Origin: Bradyrhizobium yuanmingense
GTDB lineage: Bacteria > Pseudomonadota > Alphaproteobacteria > Rhizobiales > Xanthobacteraceae
Direction of reading: 5' to 3'
NCBI RefSeq assembly: GCF_029167105.1
Contig: NZ_JARFML010000010.1
Span: forward strand, 124,001-188,000
DNA length: 64,000 bases
The notes beneath the pieces are model-generated. The model ran no database searches. It was not told where the DNA came from and worked only from the letters and a program-made list of their open reading frames with translations. Positions 1 to 6,553 of this stretch are shown piece after piece. The stretch's first letter is position 1, and every line of letters begins with the position of its first letter. Both the position numbers and the translations under genes were made by a program.

Positions 1-591
1 GCGCACCATGAATTCGTGCTGCGCGAGTACCTGGCTCGCAACGGCCTGACGCCGGCGGAGGCGAAGCAGGTGACGCTGGTTGCGATCCCGCCCGTCACCG
101 GTGAGCAGGCGCTGCGGCAGGGGCAGGTCGAGCTTAGCACGCTCGGCGGCGTCCTGCGCGACAAGGCGCTCGAGCGCGGCGGCATTCGGCGGCTGTTTGC
201 GGATACGGACGTCTTCGGGAACTTTACCGGAGGGGCCTATGTGCTGCGGGACAAGTTCATCAAGGACAATCCGAACACGTCCCGCAAGCTGATCGAGGGC
301 GTGTCTCGTGCCATCGACTGGGCTCAGACAACGCCGCCGGAGGAGGTCCGTGCCCGCTTCGAGCGCGTCATCGCCGAGCGCAAGCGCAACGAGGACGCCA
401 CTCCGATCAAGTACTGGAGGAGCACGGGCGTCGCGACCAAGGGCGGCGTGATCGGCGATGCCGAGCTCCAGGTCTGGATCGACTGGCTGGTCAGGGATGG
501 CCTCTTGAAGCAGGACCAGCTCAAGCCGTCGGATCTCTACACCAACGCGTTCAACTATTTCCGCCCGGGCAAGACCGCGGAGGCCAAATGA
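1..591 (+). CDS. ABC transporter substrate-binding protein, C-terminal part (sulfonate/nitrate/taurine type)
   Basis: This is the C-terminal portion of a periplasmic binding protein whose 5' end lies left of the window; the frame is open from base 1. The readable part runs through a lobe-closing segment (pattern GGAYVLRDKFIKDNP, then LIEGVSRAIDWAQ) that is typical of the NMT1/SsuA/TauA fold, where a late helix pair counts residues such as 'KDNPNT'. The stop codon overlaps the ATG of the ATPase gene at 588 (ATGA), and a permease follows, so it is the capture subunit of a complete three-gene importer. The ligand cannot be told from sequence; sulfonate, taurine, nitrate and thiamine-precursor systems all share this fold. 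Confidence 0.85.
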   Translation, partial: AHHEFVLREYLARNGLTPAEAKQVTLVAIPPVTGEQALRQGQVELSTLGGVLRDKALERGGIRRLFADTDVFGNFTGGAYVLRDKFIKDNPNTSRKLIEGVSRAIDWAQTTPPEEVRARFERVIAERKRNEDATPIKYWRSTGVATKGGVIGDAELQVWIDWLVRDGLLKQDQLKPSDLYTNAFNYFRPGKTAEAK

Positions 592-1448
592 CCACGGCCA
601 AGATCCGCTTCGAGCACGTGCGCAAAGACTTCCTGGTCCGCAGCAAGGATGGCGGGCCGGCGCAGCGCTTCACCGCGCTCGACGACATCACGCTGGATGT
701 TCGGACCGGCGAATTCCTGGCGCTGGTCGGGCCGAGCGGCTGCGGCAAGTCGACCTTGCTGGATCTGCTCGGCGGCCTGACGACACCGAGCAGCGGTCGC
801 ATCCTGCTCGATGGCAAGGTCATCGAGGGTCCGGCGCGCGACCGCGGCATCGTGTTCCAGCAATATGCGCTGTTTCCTTGGCGCACGGCTGCGCAAAATA
901 TCGAGTTCGGGCTCGACATTGCCGGCCTGAAGGCCAGGGAGCGACGGGCGAGGGCGCTGCACTATCTCGACCTGGTCGGGCTGTCCGGGTTTGCCGACCG
1001 CTATCCGCACGAGCTCTCCGGCGGCATGAAGCAGCGCGTCGCGATCGCCCGCAGCCTTGCCTACGATCCGGAGGTGCTGCTGATGGACGAGCCGTTTGCG
1101 GCGCTCGATGCGCAGACGCGGGAGACATTGCAGGGCGAGCTGTTGCGGATCTGGCGCCGCACGGGAAAGACCATCCTGTTCATTACGCACAGCATCGACG
1201 AAGCCGTGGTCCTTGGTCAGCGCGTGGCGGTGATGACCTCGCGTCCGGGTCGCATCAAGCAAGTCATCGATATTCCCGATGAGCTGCACAGCGAGACCGA
1301 GGATGTCCGTTCACTGCCCGGGTTCGGGCATGTCAGGCACGAAGTGTGGTCCTTGCTGCGCGACGAGGTCTTGAAGGCGCAAGGCTTCCCGGCCGCGGCA
1401 TCGGATGGCGAGCGCTTGGCAAAGGCGAAGGAGCTCGCTCATGTCTAA
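588..1448 (+). CDS. ABC transporter ATP-binding protein (SsuB/TauB family)
   Basis: Cytoplasmic ATPase of the importer, 286 residues, the usual length for the SsuB/TauB/NrtD group. Walker A (GPSGCGKST) lies near residues 48-56, the signature LSGGMKQR near 143 and Walker B with the D-loop (LLMDEPFAALD) near 162-173, and the switch His follows in ITHSIDEA. The start ATG sits inside the stop codon of the upstream binding-protein gene (4-bp overlap), and the 3' end overlaps the permease start at 1441, so the three genes are translationally coupled. Substrate is not determined by this subunit. Confidence 0.93.
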   Translation: MTTAKIRFEHVRKDFLVRSKDGGPAQRFTALDDITLDVRTGEFLALVGPSGCGKSTLLDLLGGLTTPSSGRILLDGKVIEGPARDRGIVFQQYALFPWRTAAQNIEFGLDIAGLKARERRARALHYLDLVGLSGFADRYPHELSGGMKQRVAIARSLAYDPEVLLMDEPFAALDAQTRETLQGELLRIWRRTGKTILFITHSIDEAVVLGQRVAVMTSRPGRIKQVIDIPDELHSETEDVRSLPGFGHVRHEVWSLLRDEVLKAQGFPAAASDGERLAKAKELAHV

Positions 1449-2307
1449 TCTGGAGATCCTGACGCTGCTGGAACTGGCCGAGGGCAGCCCGAAAGACCGG
1501 GCCAGGCAACGCGCCGGCGTAGTTGCCGCGGCGACGGGTAGCCTGGTGCGATGGCTCGGCGTCATCGGACAGCGATCCCTACTGTTGCTGCTGTTCCTGG
1601 CCCTCTGGGAAACGGCGCCGCGCCTCGGGCTGATCGATGTGACCTTCCTGCCGCCGTTCTCCGAGGTGCTCGCCGCGGGTTGGCAGCTTGCACAGTCGGG
1701 GGAGCTCTACGACCACGTCGGCGCAAGCCTGCTTCGGGCCCTGAGCGGTTTCCTGATCGCCATTGCCCTGTTCGTGCCGTTGGGTGTGTTGACGGGATGG
1801 TATGTCGGGCTGGGCAATCTCCTGAGCCAGATCATCGAGATCGCGCGCAATACGGCGCCGCTTGCGCTGCTGCCGGTCTTCATCCTGCTGCTCGGGATCG
1901 GCGAGCTCTCGAAGGTTACCATGGTGGTCTACAGCTGCGCCTGGCCGCTGCTGCTGAACACGATCGCTGCAGTCCGCCAGGTCGATCCGCTCCTGGTCAA
2001 GTCGGCACGGACGATGGGCGCAACGCCAAGCCAGCTGTTCCGGAAGGTGATCCTGCCGGCGTCGCTGCCGACCATCTTCGTCGGCATTCGCTTGGCAAGC
2101 GCCTCGGCGATGCTGGTCCTTGTCGCGTCCGAGATGGTCGGTGCGAAATCGGGGCTCGGCTATCTCATCATCAACAGCCAGTACAGCTTCCTGATCCCGC
2201 AGATGTATTTCGGCATCCTCGGCATCACCGTGATCGGTCTCACCTTCAACGCGATCCTGGAGGCACTGGAGCGTCGCCTGATGCGGTGGAAGGCGCCGGC
2301 TGGCTAG
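1441..2307 (+). CDS. ABC transporter permease (SsuC/TauC family)
   Basis: Inner-membrane permease of about 288 residues with the BPD-transp-1 fold. Hydrophobic segments begin near residue 45 (LLLLLFLALWETAP) and recur to the C-terminus; the ATPase-coupling EAA-type loop is seen as ARTMGATPSQLFRKVILPASLP. An in-frame start exists at 1405, but ATG 1441 overlaps the end of the ATPase gene in the same way as the upstream junction and is preferred. It completes the importer started at the left edge. No monooxygenase gene is adjacent, so what is imported remains open. Confidence 0.9.
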   Translation: MSNLEILTLLELAEGSPKDRARQRAGVVAAATGSLVRWLGVIGQRSLLLLLFLALWETAPRLGLIDVTFLPPFSEVLAAGWQLAQSGELYDHVGASLLRALSGFLIAIALFVPLGVLTGWYVGLGNLLSQIIEIARNTAPLALLPVFILLLGIGELSKVTMVVYSCAWPLLLNTIAAVRQVDPLLVKSARTMGATPSQLFRKVILPASLPTIFVGIRLASASAMLVLVASEMVGAKSGLGYLIINSQYSFLIPQMYFGILGITVIGLTFNAILEALERRLMRWKAPAG

Positions 2308-2771
2308 GGCGGACCCATAAACGCAGGGGCGTGATACGACGAACGCAGTGTCCGCTTCGCCCCTATAGCGGCCGAGGTCATGCGGCGGCGCAATATGTCG
2401 AGACGGGCCACAAGCTGACGTTCACTCGCCTTTCGCTCCTCTCAAGGGAGAGGCTCACTCCTTTCCTGTTCCTCGGAGCCCCCCTTTTGGTGGAGTCTCG
2501 TTTTGAAGTTAGGAAATGAGGTAGGCCATAGTGGATCGAGAGTCCGACAATAAATCCGACCGCGATGCCTATGCCGGTCGTGTGGCCGAACAACTTCTCC
2601 TCGATCCAATCGGACAGGAAGATTGAGGCGAGCATTAAGATTAGTGTCGGTAGGGCTTCCCTTTCCGCCAGCAGTCACGAAAACCTCGGTAGAATCGCCG
2701 TCCTTTTGATCTGAAAGGACTTTTCGCGTTCGGCTGGACAACCGTCGGTACACATCGACGGTCCACGCACC
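2308..2771. other. Intergenic/degenerate stretch
   Basis: About 460 bases between the permease and an integrase stub with no convincing gene. A minus-strand reading frame at 2378-2635 (85 codons) has one plausible membrane helix (TGIGIAVGFIVGLSIHYGL) but no ribosome-binding site, and its second half looks like untranslated DNA; it could be the remains of a small membrane protein. No terminator with a T-run is seen after the permease gene. Confidence 0.4.
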
Positions 2772-2993
2772 ATGGTCAACGCGCTCTTTACGCCGAAGCG
2801 TCACCCGGAAAGCGGAATCTTCCTGTTCCGCAAGCGCGTGCCCGAACGGCTGAGGGATCTCGTCGGCAGGCGCGAGATCAAGTTCTCGCTGCAGACGCGC
2901 GACCTCGCCGTCGCGCGCATCCGCAATCTCGAAGAGCTGGCGCGGCTCGAGTGTGAATCGGCACCGAAGCACGCCCCCTTCGATGTCATGTGA
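2772..2993 (+). pseudogene. N-terminal remnant of a tyrosine-type site-specific integrase (DUF6538 region)
   Basis: A 73-codon frame whose first 60 residues follow the N-terminal pattern of phage-type integrases that begin with a DUF6538 region: HPESGIFLFRKRVPERLRDLVGRREIK followed by SLQTRDLAVA, i.e. 'tyrosine/phenylalanine-x-R-K-x-V-P, L-R, G-R-x-E-x-x-x-S-L-x-T-R-D'. Full-length members are about 350-450 residues and carry an R-H-R-Y catalytic domain; none follows here. It is therefore a truncated copy, marking an old insertion boundary between the transporter at the left edge and the catabolic cluster that starts at 3055. No attachment site or tRNA gene is visible beside it. Confidence 0.65.
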
Positions 2994-3054
2994 ATCAGAG
3001 ACTTATCGTGCCGGTCGGCGTCGAGACCCCACGCCGATTCACAGACCGACGCCT

Positions 3055-3885
3055 CTAGGCCGGCTTCACAAGTTCGCGGGCGAGTTCGACCGGCATGTCC
3101 ACCATGACGTCGTGTCCACAAGGCATTTTGGTAACACGCCAGCCCGGCAACCCGGCCACCTTCGCTGCGTAATAGCGGAATGGGCTTGGATCCCAACCCT
3201 CGGCCAAAATGAAGACACGTTCCTTTATGGCGGAGCCGGCTCCGGTTAGCAGCACTGGCATTTCAAAGGTCGCTAGTGCTTGAGGTACGCACCGCCGATC
3301 AACCCACGCGCGCTTCTGCTCAATGACCTTGAAACCTTCGGCCGAAGCAGGTGCCATCAGACCGCTATTGTTCTTGATGGCACTCCCCCGAAATCCCTCA
3401 ATGAACGCCTTGAAGTTCTCGCGTGATAAGGCAACCTCGAGGCACTTGTTCAGTGACTGCTCATGCTCGGGAATGAAGGCGTCCAGGTACACCAATGTCC
3501 GGATTCGCGAAGCCATCCGATCGGCGACTCCCGTTATCACCATCCCTCCATAAGAGTGGCCACAAAGGATCACGTCGGAGAGTTCCTCTGCCTCGATGAC
3601 CCCACAAACATCACGAATGTGGGTCTCGAGCGTGACGTCCTGACCGTTGAGGTGCGCGCGTTCTCCCAAGCCCGTGAGGGTAGGGGTAAATACCGTGTGT
3701 CCCATGGAGCGAAGTTCACTGGCAACGTCACGATAGCACCAGCCCCCGTGCCACGCTCCGTGCACGAGTACAAAGGTAAGCGGCGATCTGGTCTCCGCGC
3801 TCTTCGCGCTGTTTGAGCTCGTGAGCAGGGAGCCAGTGACAACGGCTCCAGCTACAGCGTTGCCGATCAACTGTCTACGATTCAT
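3055..3885 (-). CDS. Tat-exported alpha/beta hydrolase (EstC/salicylate-esterase-like)
   Basis: Predicted serine hydrolase of 276 residues. The N-terminus NRRQLIGNA with a hydrophobic stretch and an A-x-A-like end near residue 30 is a Tat-type export signal. The lid-less fold follows: oxyanion segment VHGAWHGGWCY near 41-51, nucleophile elbow GHSYGG with Ser111, and a catalytic His in CGHDVMVDMP near the end. This matches the plant-esterase/EstC group that cleaves aryl or alkyl esters. Start 3885 is preferred over an upstream in-frame ATG at 3918 because it has an AAGGTGA ribosome site and because the IclR-type operator (3911-3933) covers 3918. It is divergent from the uptake operon and shares its operator type, so it may process the imported compound in the periplasm. 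Confidence 0.88.
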   Translation of the reverse strand: MNRRQLIGNAVAGAVVTGSLLTSSNSAKSAETRSPLTFVLVHGAWHGGWCYRDVASELRSMGHTVFTPTLTGLGERAHLNGQDVTLETHIRDVCGVIEAEELSDVILCGHSYGGMVITGVADRMASRIRTLVYLDAFIPEHEQSLNKCLEVALSRENFKAFIEGFRGSAIKNNSGLMAPASAEGFKVIEQKRAWVDRRCVPQALATFEMPVLLTGAGSAIKERVFILAEGWDPSPFRYYAAKVAGLPGWRVTKMPCGHDVMVDMPVELARELVKPA

Positions 3886-3910
3886 GCGCGTCACCTTCTG
3901 ATTGAATGAA

Positions 3911-3933
3911 GTTCTCATAAGAGAACTAGTTCT
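3911..3933 (-). promoter_or_regulatory. GTTC-N8-GAAC operator, divergent hydrolase promoter (three half-sites)
   Basis: Read on the minus strand this is GAAC-TA-GTTC-N8-GAAC: a GTTC-N8-GAAC inverted repeat (3911-3926, GTTCTCATAAGAGAAC) with a third half-site that also forms the perfect palindrome AGAACTAGTTCT (3922-3933). It lies 26-48 bp before the start of the hydrolase gene, immediately downstream of a -10-like TGTATA. The same arrangement occurs at 4268-4289 and 15840-15861. It is the probable target of the IclR protein at 15005. Confidence 0.7.
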
Positions 3934-4237
3934 TATACATGTACAAGGTCTGCCGCAATCTCAATTGCTTGCACACGTCGACGCTCAGAAGTGATCTTCG
4001 CGACGCGTTTGAAAACAGATTTGCCTGGATCGCAGCTTGAGCGTGGCTTCTTCTCTCGGCAGCAAACAGGTGAGGTTAATCGTCCGCCGCCGCCAGGAAA
4101 ATAGCGGTGATCGCAGTGCAGCGCACTAGCGCCTCTTGGGGGGGCTTATCCGCGAGCGAGCTGCGCCCATGCTTTACAAATATATAGACCAATTGGTCGT
4201 GAAATGCAATGTTGTGGCGATGGCAGCTCGTGACTCG
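3934..4237. other. Divergent intergenic region
   Basis: Space between the two divergent operator-promoter elements. No credible gene is seen; short frames on the minus strand here have neither ribosome sites nor recognisable content. It separates the hydrolase promoter from the uptake-operon promoter. Confidence 0.5.
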
Positions 4238-4266
4238 TTGACTTCTTGCCCAATGGTACATATACA
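4238..4266 (+). promoter_or_regulatory. Sigma-70-type promoter of the uptake/catabolic operon
   Basis: TTGACT at 4238-4243 and TATACA at 4261-4266 are separated by 17 bp. The operator begins two bases after the -10, so a bound regulator would cover the transcription start, which fits repression relieved by an inducer. Confidence 0.6.
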
Positions 4267-4267
4267 A

Positions 4268-4289
4268 GAACAAGTTCATGTATAGGAAC
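4268..4289 (+). promoter_or_regulatory. GTTC-N8-GAAC operator before the livK-type gene
   Basis: GAAC-AA-GTTC-N8-GAAC: the inverted repeat GTTCATGTATAGGAAC (4274-4289) plus an overlapping upstream half-site (4268-4271). A wider 24-bp imperfect palindrome (4261-4284, 20 of 24 positions symmetrical) includes the -10. Same architecture as the sites near 3911 and 15840. Confidence 0.72.
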
Positions 4290-4352
4290 TTGCTGCGCAG
4301 CCGTCCAAGAGCTCCAGAGAGCCGCAAGCAGAAACCAGTGAGGGAGGTAGTT

Positions 4353-5621
4353 ATGTCGTCTAATTCGTTGCGCCATTTGACCAGGATTAATCGCAGAACC
4401 TTGATCGGAGGTGCGGGCGGCTTGGCGCTGGCTCACGCTGCGGCTTCGAAGCTTGGGATGCCCTACATTGGGAACGCCGCCGCTGCGGATCCGATCAGGA
4501 TTGGAATGATCTACGCCAAGACGGGAGCCGTGGCTGATCAAGCGGAATATATGGCGCAAGGTAGCTTGTTGGCTCTTGAGACCCGCAACAACACCCTTTT
4601 GGGTCGTCAGGCGGAGGTCATTTGGCTCGATGAGCCGACGTCACAAGCGGCGCAGCAAAATGCCGAGCGCCTGGTCGGCGAGCACAACGTGGTTGGCATT
4701 GTTGGCGGCTCCCTTAGTTCGAGCGCGCTCGCAATATCCGCGGTCGCAAAAAAGGCGAAGATACCGTTCGTTGCCGCCAACGCGGGGGCGATCGATCTAA
4801 CCGGGCGGCTTTGCAACAAATACACTTTCCGCCTGCAGCCCCCGGCAGACGTTCATACCCGCGTTCTCGCGCCATATTGTGCGGGGCTTGGCAAGAAGTG
4901 GTATCTCTTGACTGCAGCTTTTGCTTTCGGGCAAGACATCAAGCGTTCTTTCACCGAATTCAGCGCGGCTAATGGAATCACGCTTGTGGGCGTCGATGAG
5001 GTCCCGGTCAACACAGCTGACTACAGCTCCTTTATTCTCAAGATCCGTGCCGCCAAGCCCGACGTCGTTGTGGGAGGAGTGCCGGGCAACGATATCTCCA
5101 CGTTCCTGAAGCAGTGGAACGAGCTGGGCATGAAGGGCAAGATTCCATTTGCGGAAATTGCTGTCGGCGCCACGGATCTCTGGGGTGTGGGTCCAGAAGC
5201 TGCGGACGGTCTGTTCACGATGAGCTGGTACCACAAGAACCCCAACAATCCGCCCGAAGAGCAAGCGATGGCGGCAACATATGAGAAAAAATACAAGCGT
5301 CCCGCAGCCGACAAGACCTGGATGGGATGGATGGCAATGAACGCATTGCTCGATTCGGTTGAGACTGCGAAAGCCACCGAGCCCAGAGCAATTGTGAACG
5401 CGCTCGAAAAGTGGGGCGTTCAGCGCGGCGGCGTAAAGGCGGGTTACCGCGCATTTGATCATCAGATGGTCAATCGTCTGCTCGTCGTCGGCATCAAACC
5501 CAGCATCACTGACAAATGGGACTACTTCGACATTCTCGCCGAGACGCCTTCGAATGACGCGGAGATCGAGAAGGTCTTCGGCGCGCAGGCCGAAAGCGCG
5601 TGCAAGATGGACGCGCTCTAG
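4353..5621 (+). CDS. Branched-chain-amino-acid-type ABC transporter substrate-binding protein (LivK-like)
   Basis: Type I periplasmic binding protein, 422 residues. It opens with a Tat-like signal (INRRTLIGGAGGLALAHAA) and the mature part begins around DPIRIGMIYAKTG, the usual first strand of LivK-family proteins. ATG 4353 has a GGGAGG ribosome site 8 bases upstream; an earlier in-frame ATG (4278) lies inside the operator and is rejected. It heads an operon with LivH and a LivM-LivG-LivF fusion. Such systems import not only amino acids but also aromatic acids and other carboxylates; the downstream hydrolases and dehydrogenases suggest an organic acid or cyclic compound rather than an amino acid. 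Confidence 0.9.
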   Translation: MSSNSLRHLTRINRRTLIGGAGGLALAHAAASKLGMPYIGNAAAADPIRIGMIYAKTGAVADQAEYMAQGSLLALETRNNTLLGRQAEVIWLDEPTSQAAQQNAERLVGEHNVVGIVGGSLSSSALAISAVAKKAKIPFVAANAGAIDLTGRLCNKYTFRLQPPADVHTRVLAPYCAGLGKKWYLLTAAFAFGQDIKRSFTEFSAANGITLVGVDEVPVNTADYSSFILKIRAAKPDVVVGGVPGNDISTFLKQWNELGMKGKIPFAEIAVGATDLWGVGPEAADGLFTMSWYHKNPNNPPEEQAMAATYEKKYKRPAADKTWMGWMAMNALLDSVETAKATEPRAIVNALEKWGVQRGGVKAGYRAFDHQMVNRLLVVGIKPSITDKWDYFDILAETPSNDAEIEKVFGAQAESACKMDAL

Positions 5622-5683
5622 GTCTCGGTGAGGGGGCGCCGCAGTCCAGCTGGAAAGATGCGGCTCCTTCAATGGAGCACTCA

Positions 5684-6553
5684 ATGTTTGACTTGATCTT
5701 GTCTCAGGCCGTGAACGGCTTGGTTCTGGGATTTCTCTACGTTCTAATCGCCGTAGGACTCTCAGTCATTTTTGGAATGCTCGGCATCGTGAACTTTGCG
5801 CATGGCGCCTTCTTTGCCATCGGCGCCTATCTTGCGTTGATGTTGAACCGGGATTTCGGATGGGGAGCGGCGTTGCTGGCGCCGTTGCTTACCGGTCTTA
5901 TCGGCATGCTCGTCGAATTCGTGCTGATACGACGGCTCTACGGAAAGGAGCCGCTACTCGGTCTGATTCTTACGTTTGCGCTGGCCTTGTTTTTCGAAGC
6001 GATCCTTCGCCTGGTGTTCGGCGCCGCTCCTCTGCCTTTCAATCCGCCCAGATTCCTTGCCGGTTTCGTGGAATATGGTCCGGTGTTGATCACCAAATAC
6101 CGTATCGTCGTCCTGGCGGTGACGGTCTTCGCGCTCGTCGCGTTCTGGAGTTTTCTTGAATACACACCGTTCGGGCGGATTATTCGGGCCGGTTCGCGCG
6201 ATGCGGAAATGGTTGGACTTCTCGGAATCAATCTTCCGATCGTCTTGAGCAGCGTTTTTGGCATCGGCTGCCTGCTTGCCGGCCTCGCGGGCATGCTTTC
6301 CGGTCCGCTCTGGACCGTCAATCCGTCGATGGCCGCGGGCGCGATCATGCCTGCCTTCGTCATTGTCACTATCGGCGGTCTGGGTTCGTACGCTGGAGCG
6401 ATCATTGCCGGCGTCCTTGTCGGCGTGGTGACGGCGATGACGATTCAGTTTTATCCCGATTGGTCCAGTGCGGCGATGTACGTCCTGATGGCAGTCATCC
6501 TGCTTGTTCGTCCGCGCGGCCTCTTCGGCGAAAAGTGGGAAAGGTTCGAATGA
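5684..6553 (+). CDS. Branched-chain-type ABC transporter permease, LivH-like
   Basis: Integral membrane subunit of about 289 residues. It shows the LivH opening (ILSQAVNGLVLGFLYVLIA) and the motif GMLGIVNFAHGAFFAIGAY, then successive membrane segments ending with LLVRPRGLFGEKWERFE, a typical LivH C-terminus. ATG 5684 is chosen over 5672 because GGAG at 5674-5677 is well placed for it. The stop overlaps the start of the next gene (ATGA at 6550), so the permease and the fused LivMGF protein should be made in step. Confidence 0.92.
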   Translation: MFDLILSQAVNGLVLGFLYVLIAVGLSVIFGMLGIVNFAHGAFFAIGAYLALMLNRDFGWGAALLAPLLTGLIGMLVEFVLIRRLYGKEPLLGLILTFALALFFEAILRLVFGAAPLPFNPPRFLAGFVEYGPVLITKYRIVVLAVTVFALVAFWSFLEYTPFGRIIRAGSRDAEMVGLLGINLPIVLSSVFGIGCLLAGLAGMLSGPLWTVNPSMAAGAIMPAFVIVTIGGLGSYAGAIIAGVLVGVVTAMTIQFYPDWSSAAMYVLMAVILLVRPRGLFGEKWERFE

